From an uncultured bacterium (GTDB lineage Bacteria; Bdellovibrionota_C; UBA2361; CALJRW01), in the NCBI GenBank assembly GCA_937976335.1, contig CALJRW010000116.1:1-34120 (forward strand): a DNA stretch of 34,120 nt, given 5' to 3'. Both the position numbers and the translations under genes were made by a program. Within the stretch, counting starts at the first letter, position 1. Each line of letters opens with the position of its first letter. Under the pieces are notes generated by a model. It searched no databases. It was not told the origin of the DNA and saw nothing but the letters and a program-made list of their open reading frames with translations. Shown here piece after piece: positions 1 through 7,335 of this stretch.

Positions 1-903
1 AAGCTCTTCAAAATCAAGAAGTAATGCATGTTCAGTAAAAATTTGACGTATAAATCTTCCTGATGAAAGCTTTTCAATTGTATTCGCTAGATGTCCAGGA
101 AAAATCTTATCTCCTTTTGAGAATAAATCACTCGGAATTTCAAATCTGCCTCCAATTTCTGCATTGCATATTAACCTTTTAGTATCAGAATCTGAGACTG
201 CAAGCTCTTTTTCAGTTTTTAAAACTGTTCCATTAGAACCGGTCGATGCAACTATCCCAGCGTCAGTATCTAAATCTAAAGCCTTAAGAGTTAACGCTGT
301 ATCGTTTGTAAAAACTAAATTTTCTATATCAAACCCAACTTCTCTAAATGCTTTTAGAATATCTTTACCTAGATCTCGTCCATCAGTTAAATCTTTTATA
401 AACCATTCATTTTTGGAATATTTATCCCTACTAGTTACAACTGCAGTTATGCCTATATCTCCCAGAGGCTTGTTCACTACTGCATTAGACCAAACAAAAC
501 CAAAATTTTTAAAATCGCTTATTGGCTTATTTAACTTAGTAATTCCTTCAGAAATAGCTTTAGCAAGTTGATAACAATAGTCCGTAAATGAATCTTGAGA
601 ATTACTAGAATTTTTAAGCTCCTCATTTCTATACTTAAAAATAAAATTCCAGTTTTCTCTACCGTCATCCGTACATGTTCTAAAAGCTGCTTTTGTTGAA
701 GTGCCTCCAATATCTATCGCCAGTACTTCTCTCTTTTTACTATCTGCTTTTTTATTAGTTATAAAACTTGGAAGAGCTTCAAAAGGAGATTCATCTGTTC
801 CAGCAGTTTTGGACCATTTTTTAGCTAAGTTTTTAAGCTTTTCTGTGTTTTCTTCAATTTTGTAAAAACCTAAAGTTCTTAGTTGCCCTCTTACAGATCT
901 CAT
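1..903 (-). CDS. Hexokinase, eukaryotic type (3' end cut off by the window edge)
   Basis: ATP-dependent phosphorylation of glucose or related hexoses in the cytoplasm is the expected reaction. Translating the minus strand from the ATG at 903 gives 301 residues with no stop before base 1, so the C-terminus lies outside the window. Visible hexokinase signatures are the phosphate-1 loop AIDIGGTSTKAAF (about residues 62-74), a sugar-binding stretch FGFVWSNA near 134-141, the catalytic aspartate in FTND (D201), the nucleotide loop STGSNGTVL (220-228) and ICNAEIGGRFE (245-255), matching the N-x-E-W/x-G-x-F sugar-contact motif. This is the eukaryotic hexokinase family rather than bacterial Glk or ROK kinases; it is uncommon in bacteria. 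A GTG at 921 is an alternative start; neither start has a clear Shine-Dalgarno. Family confidence is high, sugar specificity unknown. Confidence 0.85.
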   Translation of the reverse strand, partial: MRSVRGQLRTLGFYKIEENTEKLKNLAKKWSKTAGTDESPFEALPSFITNKKADSKKREVLAIDIGGTSTKAAFRTCTDDGRENWNFIFKYRNEELKNSSNSQDSFTDYCYQLAKAISEGITKLNKPISDFKNFGFVWSNAVVNKPLGDIGITAVVTSRDKYSKNEWFIKDLTDGRDLGKDILKAFREVGFDIENLVFTNDTALTLKALDLDTDAGIVASTGSNGTVLKTEKELAVSDSDTKRLICNAEIGGRFEIPSDLFSKGDKIFPGHLANTIEKLSSGRFIRQIFTEHALLLDFEEL

Positions 904-965
904 AAGAACTTTTAGTAACACATTAGAATTAAACTTAAAAGTATAGATCTTTAACTATCTTCTAT

Positions 966-1745
966 CTACTTACTTACCTGTAACTCTTCCTGCTCAGAAA
1001 AGTCATAAGCAGTTTCTCTCACTTTCTTATCACCTGCCTCAATTTGAAAAACTTTCTTAGAATAAAACTCAAGACACGTTAATTTATTTCCATAAACTAA
1101 GCCTGTATCAATACCAATTTTGTAGGGCATATCTACAAAAATTTCTTCGTAAGGAGTGTGCCCAAAGATAACGGTTTTTTCGAAATAATGTTCATTATCA
1201 ATAAAATCTTCTCTGATCCAAAAAAGATCTTCATTTTGCTGATCTAGAATTTCTCTTAGTGGATTTAAACCTGCGTGAGCAACTATAAAATCATTAAAAA
1301 TTACAAATCTTTCCAAATTTCTAAAAAATTCAATATGACTTTCAGGCATTGCACGAACTAGATTAGAAGCTAAATCTACTGGGTTTAACCTGTAACTTTC
1401 AAAAAAACTATCTCCTCCATTTCTTAGGTAAAAATCACCACCTTCTCCATCAAAGCCAAGGTAGTCGAGTAACATATCTTCATGATTACCACGAAGAAAA
1501 ACTGTTTGGCTAAATTTTTCTTTAAATTTAATTACAAGATCTATTACACCTTTGGAGTCAGGGCCTCTATCGATATAATCTCCAACGAAAACAACTAAAT
1601 CTTCTTGGCTTAAGCCTTGCTTATCTTCTAGGAAGGTTAAAAGCCTTGTAAGCTCTTTAACGCAGCCATGTACATCTCCAATGACAAACACCCTATTATA
1701 ACTCTTTTCTATTCTCACAAACGCCTTTTCAACTACAATATCCAT
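966..1745 (-). CDS. PPP-family metallophosphatase (Ser/Thr phosphatase or ApaH/PrpE-like)
   Basis: A calcineurin-like phosphoesterase of about 259 residues. The di-metal site is fully represented in order: GDVHG near residue 23, GDYIDRGPDSKG near 54, RGNHE near 85, AHAG near 157 and FGHTP near 195. This order is shared by bacterial PPP-type protein phosphatases and symmetrical diadenosine tetraphosphatases; I cannot separate the two from sequence alone. A TTG at 1748 lengthens the frame by one codon, but the ATG at 1745 sits 8 nt behind a -10 box (see promoter 1754-1782), so the transcript is probably leaderless and ATG 1745 is preferred. It lies between hexokinase and lepA on the same strand but has its own promoter. 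No signal peptide. Confidence 0.85.
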   Translation of the reverse strand: MDIVVEKAFVRIEKSYNRVFVIGDVHGCVKELTRLLTFLEDKQGLSQEDLVVFVGDYIDRGPDSKGVIDLVIKFKEKFSQTVFLRGNHEDMLLDYLGFDGEGGDFYLRNGGDSFFESYRLNPVDLASNLVRAMPESHIEFFRNLERFVIFNDFIVAHAGLNPLREILDQQNEDLFWIREDFIDNEHYFEKTVIFGHTPYEEIFVDMPYKIGIDTGLVYGNKLTCLEFYSKKVFQIEAGDKKVRETAYDFSEQEELQVSK

Positions 1746-1753
1746 CAATGTTT

Positions 1754-1782
1754 AGATTACAAAAGTGGGTATATTGTTGCAA
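1754..1782 (-). promoter_or_regulatory. Promoter of the phosphatase gene, leaderless type
   Basis: On the minus strand TTGCAA (1777-1782), a 17-bp spacer and TAATCT (1754-1759), with only 8 nt between the -10 box and ATG 1745. The expected start of transcription falls at or next to the start codon. Confidence 0.55.
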
Positions 1783-1817
1783 GAGAAAAAATAAATCAAA
1801 TCAGGAGGTTATCTAGC

Positions 1818-3620
1818 TTAACTACCAGAAGATTTAAGAACCGCAAGAAAAGCATCTTGAGAAATTGACACCTTACCTACTTGCTTCATTCTTTTCTTAC
1901 CTTTCTTTTGTTTTTCTAAGAGCTTTCTTTTTCTTGAAATATCACCACCATAGCACTTAGCTGTTACGTTTTTTCTTAAAGCCTTCACAGTCGAACGTGC
2001 AACAACCTTTGTTCCAATTGCTGCTTGAATAGCAACATCAAACATTTGTCTATCAATTAACTCTTTTAATTTGTCAGTTAGCGCTCTCCCTCTTGAAAAA
2101 GCATGGTCTTTATGAACTATAACGCTTAGAGCATCAACATTTTCACCATTAAGTTTTATATCAAGCTTCACTAGCTTATCTTCCTTATATCCAATTATTT
2201 CATAATCAAAAGATGCATAACCTTTAGTTCTACTTTTTAAACGATCATGAAAATCAAGAACTACTTCATTTAGTGGCAACTTATACTTAATAACAGCTCT
2301 ATTTTCTCCATGAAAAGAAAGTCCATCCTGAAGCCCTCTTTTTTCTTCACAAAGTTCCATAACCCCACCAACATATTCTTTAGGAGCATGTACAGTAGCT
2401 AAAACTATTGGTTCTTTAATCTTTTCTATCTCTTGAGCTTCAGGGAGTAAGCTCGGATTATCAACATATATTTTCTCACCATCTTTTTTATGAACTTCAT
2501 ATATTACTGTTGGAGCTGTTGTAATTAGATCAAGTTCAAATTCACGCTCTAACCTTTCTTGCACAATTTCCATGTGAAGTAAGCCTAAATACCCGCATCT
2601 AAATCCAAAACCAAGCGCTGCTGAAGTTTCAGCTTCAAAACAAAATGAGCTGTCGTTAAGAGAAAGTTTTTCTAAAGCTGCCCTTAGAGCCGCATAATCA
2701 CTAGCATCTACAGGAAACAAACCACCAAATACCATTGGCTTAGTCTCTTGATAACCAGGTAGTGGCTCAATATCTGATTGTTTTGAATGACAAACTGTAT
2801 CACCTATTTTAATATCTTTTAAATTCTTAATAGCTGCAGAAAAGTAACCAACTTCTCCAGCACTTAAACTTTTTACCTCCATTGCATGAGGTGTAAAAAC
2901 TCCGAGCTTATACACTTCATAATCCGCCCCAGTTTGAAAAAATCGAACCTTGTCGTTTGGTTCAATCTTACCATCAATAACTCGAATTTGAGCTACAACT
3001 CCTAAGTATGAATCAAACCAAGAATCATAAACTAAAGCTCGTAGCGGCTTATTAACATCTCCTTCTTTAGGAGCAGGAATTTCTTTAACTATTCTTTCTA
3101 AAACTTCCTTAATGCCAATACCGGTTTTAGCACTTATTTCAATTGCATCACTTGCATCAATTCCAATAATATCTTCAATCTCAGCCTTAACCTTTTCAAC
3201 ATCTGCGCTTTGTAGATCTATTTTATTTAAAACTGGAATAATCTCTAGATCGTTTTCTATAGCTAAATAAACATTAGCTAAAGTTTGCGCCTCAACTCCT
3301 TGAGTGGCATCAACCACTAAAAGAGCTCCTTCACAAGCTGATAAACTACGGGAAACTTCATAAGTAAAATCAACATGACCAGGCGTATCAATTAAGTTAA
3401 ATACGTAATCATTACCGTCTTCTGCAGTATAAGGGATACGAACAGTTTGAGCTTTGATAGTAATCCCTCTTTCTCTTTCAAGATCTAATTTATCTAAAAA
3501 CTGCTCTTGCATTTCTCTTTTTTCTAGAGCTCCAGTATCTTCTAAAATTCTATCTGCAAGTGTGGATTTCCCATGATCGATATGGGCAATTATGCTAAAA
3601 TTTCTGATGTTACTTTTCAT
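1818..3620 (-). CDS. lepA: Elongation factor 4 (LepA), ribosome-associated GTPase
   Basis: A translational GTPase that acts on 70S ribosomes; it has been linked to back-translocation and to initiation or ribosome assembly. The 600-residue length is exactly that of the family. The G1 motif AHIDHGKST lies near residues 12-20, then the switch-I region RERGIT, G3 DTPGHVDF near 78-85, G4 NKIDL near 132-136 and a G5-like SAKTG. The middle has the EF-G-like domain with [20 protein letters not shown], and the C-terminal LepA-specific domain ends with [16 protein letters not shown]-type sequence (here [20 protein letters not shown]). A weak promoter TTGATA-17-ATTTAT is visible at 3651-3679 on the minus strand, back to back with the DUF4160 promoter. 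Identification is essentially certain. Confidence 0.98.
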   Translation of the reverse strand: MKSNIRNFSIIAHIDHGKSTLADRILEDTGALEKREMQEQFLDKLDLERERGITIKAQTVRIPYTAEDGNDYVFNLIDTPGHVDFTYEVSRSLSACEGALLVVDATQGVEAQTLANVYLAIENDLEIIPVLNKIDLQSADVEKVKAEIEDIIGIDASDAIEISAKTGIGIKEVLERIVKEIPAPKEGDVNKPLRALVYDSWFDSYLGVVAQIRVIDGKIEPNDKVRFFQTGADYEVYKLGVFTPHAMEVKSLSAGEVGYFSAAIKNLKDIKIGDTVCHSKQSDIEPLPGYQETKPMVFGGLFPVDASDYAALRAALEKLSLNDSSFCFEAETSAALGFGFRCGYLGLLHMEIVQERLEREFELDLITTAPTVIYEVHKKDGEKIYVDNPSLLPEAQEIEKIKEPIVLATVHAPKEYVGGVMELCEEKRGLQDGLSFHGENRAVIKYKLPLNEVVLDFHDRLKSRTKGYASFDYEIIGYKEDKLVKLDIKLNGENVDALSVIVHKDHAFSRGRALTDKLKELIDRQMFDVAIQAAIGTKVVARSTVKALRKNVTAKCYGGDISRKRKLLEKQKKGKKRMKQVGKVSISQDAFLAVLKSSGS

Positions 3621-3692
3621 TTGCTACAGGCAAGTTTACATATAAATTAAATAAATTCAATTAGCTAACTTAGTATCAAGTTTTTAAATAAA

Positions 3693-3721
3693 TTGCAGAA
3701 TAAGAGAAAATGCTTTAAAAT
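3693..3721 (+). promoter_or_regulatory. Promoter of the DUF4160-DUF2442 pair, leaderless type
   Basis: TTGCAG (3693-3698), 17-bp spacer, TAAAAT (3716-3721), then 7 nt to ATG 3729. The apparent upstream TTG start codon of the longer reading frame is the -35 box itself, which argues for ATG 3729 as the true start. Confidence 0.65.
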
Positions 3722-3728
3722 AGTCTAC

Positions 3729-3989
3729 ATGCCACGTATAAGTTTTTTTCTTGGAATTGCGATATACATGTATTATCGTGACCACAACCCTCCACATTTT
3801 CATGCTATTTATGGTGAATACGCTGCCATGGTCGGAATTGAAGATGGGAATGTAATAGCCGGAAAACTTCCAAAGAGAGCATCAGAGCTAGTAAAAGAAT
3901 GGGCAGAAATCAATAAAATCTTATTACTCAAGAATTGGGAACTAGCTCAAAATGATGGAGATTTAATACCTGTTCCGCCGATTGAATAA
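3729..3989 (+). CDS. DUF4160 family protein
   Basis: A small protein of 86 residues counted from MPRISFFLGI. It has the compact DUF4160 pattern: PRISFFLGIAIYMYYRDHN then PPHFHAIYGEY, an acidic-glycine turn and a C-terminal helix AELVKEWAEINK-like segment (here ASELVKEWAEINKILL) followed by NWELAQ. The HNPPHFHA histidine cluster is the hallmark. The gene is 8 nt upstream of a DUF2442 gene on the same strand. DUF4160 and DUF2442 genes are commonly found side by side and are often listed as candidate toxin-antitoxin pairs; activity is not shown by the sequence. The start is set by the promoter at 3693-3721 rather than by a Shine-Dalgarno. A 98-residue version starting at 3693 is unlikely. Confidence 0.8.
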   Translation: MPRISFFLGIAIYMYYRDHNPPHFHAIYGEYAAMVGIEDGNVIAGKLPKRASELVKEWAEINKILLLKNWELAQNDGDLIPVPPIE

Positions 3990-3997
3990 TAGGTCAA

Positions 3998-4246
3998 ATG
4001 AGCAAAACTATGATCAAAGTTAAAAAAGTAATACCAATAGAAAAAAACACCTTAAAGCTAACTTTCTCAAATGGAGAAAGTAAAGAAATTGATATTTCCG
4101 ATTTGATGCATGGTAAAAAGTTTTCACCACTTGCTGATGAGGTCTTTTTTAAACATGTTGCAATAGATGAGAATGGAGGTATATTCTGGCTGAATGGTGC
4201 TGATATATGTGCAGATGTACTATATCAAATTTGCTTTCCTGATTAA
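3998..4246 (+). CDS. DUF2442 family protein, partner of DUF4160
   Basis: An 82-residue protein with the DUF2442 layout: a basic N-terminal beta strand (KVKKVIPIEKNTLKLTFSNG), the E-I-D-I-SDLM segment, a middle stretch HGKKFSPLAD, and a C-terminal FKHVAIDENGGIFWLNGADICADVLY. The motif of a strand followed by W-x-N-G-x-D-I-(C/D)-x-(D/E)-x-LY is typical. An AGG lies just ahead of the ATG, so as the second gene of a pair it seems to be initiated by a Shine-Dalgarno. It probably works with the DUF4160 protein, possibly as the antitoxin of a type II-like module; this is inference from the gene pairing only. Confidence 0.8.
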   Translation: MSKTMIKVKKVIPIEKNTLKLTFSNGESKEIDISDLMHGKKFSPLADEVFFKHVAIDENGGIFWLNGADICADVLYQICFPD

Positions 4247-4251
4247 TCCCT

Positions 4252-4398
4252 ATGAACAAAACAATACTTTCACTAATTTTATTTTTTATTTCTAGCATTG
4301 CTGTAGCAGAAACTACACCAAAAATAAAAGTTGGCCTAGGAGCAATTCTAAGTGGTGACTTAGCTGTGTATGGAGAAGGCGATCTGCAAGCTAGATAA
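4252..4398 (+). pseudogene. 5' remnant of a periplasmic ligand-binding protein gene (LivK-like)
   Basis: The 48-codon frame begins with a textbook signal peptide (MNKTILSLILFFISSIAVAE, cleavage probably after AVA) followed by TPKIKVGLGAILSGDLAVYGEG. The last part matches the first strand and helix start of branched-chain amino acid type binding proteins (K-I-x-V-G-x-x-x-x-L-S-G-x-x-A-x-Y-G-E). The frame then ends after a few unrelated residues (DLQAR). Family members are normally about 370-400 residues, so over 85 percent of the gene is missing. I see no continuation in the other frames of the following 140 bases. A secreted micropeptide is a remote alternative. Confidence 0.6.
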
Positions 4399-4425
4399 AA
4401 GATTAATCAATCAAATTATAAAAAA

Positions 4426-4542
4426 CTATAACTTATCAAAAAACAATTCTCTTATCACCAAATAACAAACTGTCAAAATACCTGCAAATAACCAGAAGAT
4501 ACAGATTAAAATAAATACTTTGTAAGTCATAAAACTAATCAT
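4426..4542 (-). CDS. 38-residue single-span membrane protein coupled to the symporter
   Basis: The ATG at 4542-4540 overlaps the TGA of the symporter (4541-4539) as ATGA, so the two are probably translationally coupled. The product begins MISFMTYKVFILICIFWLF, continues through one hydrophobic helix (about residues 8-29), and ends in a short charged tail IRELFFDKL. It is too short for usual ORF callers. Very small membrane proteins next to solute:sodium or neurotransmitter:sodium type symporters are known (for example the MetS-like small subunits), so a stabilising or accessory subunit of the transporter is a reasonable inference. I do not recognise a named family. The stop is TAG at 4428-4426. 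Confidence 0.6.
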   Translation of the reverse strand: MISFMTYKVFILICIFWLFAGILTVCYLVIRELFFDKL

Positions 4543-6038
4543 GTTAACTCCACAATATGTTTAGGATTATAATCTTTCAATTTTTTAAAATTAAATTTCT
4601 GTTTTGAAAAAAGCAAAGAGACAGAAATAATTAAAATTGGTAAAATTAAGGCTATTAAGTTTCCTATAAACCAATTTAGCTCTTCGTCTTCAATTATATT
4701 CCAAGCCCCAATACCACAAATTAAACCAGCACAGATTGAAATCAAAGCAATATTCTTACTTGTCTTTTCTGAATATAGGCCAAAGATAAATGCAGCGACT
4801 GGTGTTGCAAATAAAATCCCTCCAAAGATGTCAATTTTTAAAAGAGAGACTCCTTCCAAAGATAAGGCAGCAAAAATTCCTAACAAAGAGACAAGCACTG
4901 TAGAGATTCTTCCAAACTTAATCTGTTTAACTTCGTCATTCTCTTTTTTTAATTTTTCATAAAAATCTGCAGTTAATAAAGATTGAATTCCTGAAAGAGA
5001 AGTGTCGGCAGTGGATGTAGCAGCCACAAAAGTCATACACGCAAACATTAGACCTCCAATAGGCCCTAAGATTTCAGTGAATATGTAAGGTGATACTTCA
5101 CTTGTTGAATTAATCCCTACTCCCTCTCCCAAACCTAAAGCTAAACCTGCACCTCCTACTATTGTTCCAAAACAAAGCGGGATAGCAAGCCAAGCAAAAA
5201 CTCCTCCAATCAAATACGCTTTTTTTAAAGTTTTAGAATCTTTTGCAGCAATAGCTCGCTGATGATAGCCTTGTTCGAACATAACTTGACCTAGTGCTAT
5301 AACGAGCACTGCAATTCCATATCTAAAACCACTTAAAGAACAAAAGCTGAGTGCATTTTTATTATGATTAATATTTTGAGGGTCTTCAACAACTTTTTCT
5401 AGTCCATCATATAAAAAACTAATTCCACCTATTTCTACCAAAAGCCAGGGAATTAAAATTAAGCATCCAACTGCAATGACTAAAAATTGTAGTAGATCTG
5501 TGAATAAAGATCCGCGAAGACCACAAAAAGAGATATAAATAGTTACTAAAATTGCAGTTAAAATAACTCCATTTTTAAAAGGAATACCAAATGTTGTGTT
5601 GAATAAAAGGCCAGCTCCTACAAGCTGTTCTGTAAAAACATATAAAGAAACTAAAATACCAAAAAGTAAAAATATGATATGCAAGACTTTTCCAAAACGT
5701 TCATAAATAAACTCAGAAAATGTAGATGCTTTTGGCATTATTCTTCTTAAGCGAAGAGATATCGAAATAAAAATAAAAAACGGAATAACAGCTCCCCAGG
5801 CATAGTGAATCCCTCCTGTTACTCCAAACCACATTCCAGCCTCAGAGGAGCCCATCAAAGTAAGCGTCCAAACCCATGAAGATAATATACTTGCTGAAAG
5901 AATTCCTAAGCCTGAATTTCTGCCTGCTGCTACAAAGTCATCAACACTTCTAGTTACTCTAAAACTCTTATAAAAGGCTGAAAGCAGGATTACTACAGCT
6001 AATACGATAAAGAAGATATATCCTGTTAATTGACTCAT
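4539..6038 (-). CDS. Sodium:solute symporter family transporter (SSS), urea/Dur3-like
   Basis: An inner-membrane transporter of 499 residues with about 13 hydrophobic segments. The N-terminal half carries the SSS pattern: VDDFVAAGRNSGLGILSASILSSWVWTLTLMGSSEAGMWFGVTGG, then a long F-S-E-F-I-Y-E-R-F-G helix start, and GQVMFEQGYHQRAIAAKDSKTLKKAY near residue 260 followed by the TADTSLSGIQSLLTADFY segment near 345, equivalent to the conserved Na2-site helix. The W-x-W start of the first helical bundle and the F-E-Q-G-Y-x-Q-R motif resemble the urea/polyamine Dur3 branch, but the substrate cannot be assigned. It has a leaderless-type promoter (6045-6073), a divergent wHTH regulator and an overlapping 38-residue membrane protein downstream. 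Confidence 0.88.
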   Translation of the reverse strand: MSQLTGYIFFIVLAVVILLSAFYKSFRVTRSVDDFVAAGRNSGLGILSASILSSWVWTLTLMGSSEAGMWFGVTGGIHYAWGAVIPFFIFISISLRLRRIMPKASTFSEFIYERFGKVLHIIFLLFGILVSLYVFTEQLVGAGLLFNTTFGIPFKNGVILTAILVTIYISFCGLRGSLFTDLLQFLVIAVGCLILIPWLLVEIGGISFLYDGLEKVVEDPQNINHNKNALSFCSLSGFRYGIAVLVIALGQVMFEQGYHQRAIAAKDSKTLKKAYLIGGVFAWLAIPLCFGTIVGGAGLALGLGEGVGINSTSEVSPYIFTEILGPIGGLMFACMTFVAATSTADTSLSGIQSLLTADFYEKLKKENDEVKQIKFGRISTVLVSLLGIFAALSLEGVSLLKIDIFGGILFATPVAAFIFGLYSEKTSKNIALISICAGLICGIGAWNIIEDEELNWFIGNLIALILPILIISVSLLFSKQKFNFKKLKDYNPKHIVELT

Positions 6039-6044
6039 AAAGTT

Positions 6045-6073
6045 ATTCTATTGGATTTTCAAATCTTATTCAA
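6045..6073 (-). promoter_or_regulatory. Promoter of the symporter, leaderless type
   Basis: Minus-strand TTGAAT (6068-6073), 17-bp spacer, TAGAAT (6045-6050), then 6 nt to ATG 6038. No Shine-Dalgarno is present. Confidence 0.6.
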
Positions 6074-6079
6074 ATAAAA

Positions 6080-6118
6080 TAAGAATATTTTTTTACTTTT
6101 CTTAATTTTTAAGAATAT
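6080..6118. promoter_or_regulatory. Candidate operator: two direct copies of TAAGAATAT, 30 bp apart
   Basis: TAAGAATAT occurs at 6080-6088 and again at 6110-6118. The 30-bp period is close to three helical turns. The first copy sits just upstream of the symporter -35 box and the second lies in the spacer of the regulator promoter, so one factor bound to both could control both genes. AT-richness makes chance matches possible. Confidence 0.3.
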
Positions 6119-6126
6119 GCTATAAT
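6098..6126 (+). promoter_or_regulatory. Promoter of the winged-helix regulator, leaderless type
   Basis: A perfect TATAAT at 6121-6126 is followed by 7 nt and ATG 6134. The matching -35 position (TTTCTT, 6098-6103) is poor, so the promoter may need an activator. Confidence 0.55.
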
Positions 6127-6133
6127 CAAACTT

Positions 6134-6976
6134 ATGAATTATATAGACCCTCTTCACGAAATCCAAAGCTCAATCATTGAAACATTAGCTGAAAATAAGA
6201 ACTTAAGTGTCAAAAAACTACACCTCCATCTCACTCAAAACTTAAAATTAAAAATCTCAAGCCAAAACCTATACAGAACCGTTTCAATGCTAATTAAAGA
6301 AAAAGTTATTTCAAAAGAAGACAAAAAATTAATTCTCAATCAAGAATGGATTTATCATTTTCTAAAAGTTGCTGATGCAATAAAAATTAACTACAGCTCT
6401 CAAGAATCAGTTTTAGATGGATTACCAAAAAATGAAGGCGAAACAGCTGAATTCTTTTCTGATTCATTAATGAGCTTAGATTTAATTTGGATTAATATTT
6501 TATTTCGTTTAATAGAATTAACTGAGAGTAAAGATTGGCATGTATACAATTCACATCCTTGGTACGCTATAGGAACAATAGAAACAGAAAAACGTTTTTT
6601 TGAAAGATTAGTACTCCGTGGTGTTAATGTATCAATGCTTTATGGAAACAATTATTTTTTAGATAAATACGGTGAAAAACTCATTAATTTAAGTGGCTTT
6701 AAAACAAAAATTGAAGTCAACACCATGTTTCCCAAGGAAGGTTATGCCCTCTGGGTTTGTGAAAAATACTTAGTAGAAGTAATTTTTCCAAAAGAAGTTT
6801 CAAAACATTTCGCTCACTTTTTTCAAAATATTTCCTCAATGTCACAATTTGATCTAAAAATGTTTTCAGAACTATTTAAAATGAAAGAACGTTGTTCACT
6901 TAAAGTTGAACTGAATTCTAAAAAGGCTGATAGGTATAGGAAGGGAATTGTGAAGTTTTTGGAGAGCGAATGTTAA
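6134..6976 (+). CDS. Winged helix-turn-helix regulator with C-terminal sensor-like domain
   Basis: A 280-residue cytoplasmic protein without membrane segments. Residues about 5-70 look like a winged helix: an opening helix (EIQSSIIETLAENKNLSVK), a second helix with H-L-H-L, and a recognition-like helix SSQNLYRTVSMLIKEKVISKE followed by a wing (KKLILNQEW). The rest (about 100-270) includes WHVYNSHPWYAIGTIETEKRF, LRGVNVSMLYGN and a strand pair LWVCEKYLVEVIFPKEV, somewhat like the effector domains of TrmB-type regulators; I cannot name the family with confidence. It is divergent from the symporter with only 95 bp between start codons, so it likely regulates that transporter and itself. Confidence 0.6.
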   Translation: MNYIDPLHEIQSSIIETLAENKNLSVKKLHLHLTQNLKLKISSQNLYRTVSMLIKEKVISKEDKKLILNQEWIYHFLKVADAIKINYSSQESVLDGLPKNEGETAEFFSDSLMSLDLIWINILFRLIELTESKDWHVYNSHPWYAIGTIETEKRFFERLVLRGVNVSMLYGNNYFLDKYGEKLINLSGFKTKIEVNTMFPKEGYALWVCEKYLVEVIFPKEVSKHFAHFFQNISSMSQFDLKMFSELFKMKERCSLKVELNSKKADRYRKGIVKFLESEC

Positions 6977-7138
6977 TAATAAGCTTTTGCTGGAACGATC
7001 CAACCCATGATATTGCTAATACTTTAACTTTCATCAACTAAACTTATCGACTAAAATAAAAATCTAAATATTGTACACTTTTTTAACCTAAAATTTTCTT
7101 AAGATTTCAAAATCTGTTAAAATTATGTCTTTAGAAGT

Positions 7139-7225
7139 ATATACTGCTCGATATTTGGTTTTACCGTTTTTTTCTTGCAATTTATGCATAGCATAAATTC
7201 AGTTTTATTTGTTCGAGCAGTATAT
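7139..7225. repeat. Inverted repeat with nested hairpin (87 bp)
   Basis: The outer 13-bp arms ATATACTGCTCGA (7139-7151) and TCGAGCAGTATAT (7213-7225) are perfect reverse complements. Between them lies a second perfect hairpin, AATTTATGC (7179-7187), loop ATA, GCATAAATT (7191-7199). This nested arrangement suggests a structured RNA or a small non-autonomous mobile element. No target-site duplication was found. Confidence 0.6.
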
Positions 7226-7237
7226 GTGCTTATTATG

Positions 7238-7265
7238 GCAAAAAATGGCTTCGCCATTGTTTTGC
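7238..7265. repeat. Strong hairpin, 12 bp stem with one bulge
   Basis: GCAAAAAATGGC (7238-7249) pairs with GCCATT-G-TTTTGC (7253-7265) around loop TTC, with one bulged G at 7259. It is not followed by a T run in either direction, so it is not a typical intrinsic terminator. Confidence 0.55.
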
Positions 7266-7285
7266 TCGCCCAACAAATCATTTAC

Positions 7286-7308
7286 TTTTCCCGCTTGAAA
7301 GCGGAAAA
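7286..7308. repeat. Third hairpin upstream of the methyltransferase gene
   Basis: TTTTCCCGCT (7286-7295, one bulged C) pairs with AGCGGAAAA (7300-7308) around loop TGAA. On the plus strand it ends 27 nt before ATG 7336. It may belong with the two preceding hairpins as one structured leader or small RNA. Confidence 0.45.
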
Positions 7309-7335
7309 ACCAAATGTCGTTGAGTATATGTAAAC

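Larger units (their letters stand above)
6977..7335. other. 359-bp intergenic region, mostly inverted repeats
   Basis: Nothing protein-coding is convincing here. A 23-codon frame (6970-7041) overlaps the regulator stop codon but has no recognisable features. From 7139 on the region is occupied by three separate hairpin structures listed individually. A TATATG at 7325-7330, 5 nt before ATG 7336, might be the methyltransferase -10 box, but no -35 box is visible at the right distance. Confidence 0.6.

Noticed and set aside
164-571. 135-codon plus-strand reading frame
   Set aside because: It lies opposite the hexokinase gene, whose motifs are clear on the minus strand.
3693-3728. Longer DUF4160 start (TTG at 3693)
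   Set aside because: The TTG is the first part of a -35 box with a correctly spaced -10 box, and the family begins at PRISFF.
6970-7041. 23-codon frame overlapping the regulator stop
   Set aside because: No hydrophobic helix, no homology and no ribosome site distinct from chance; kept only as a remark.
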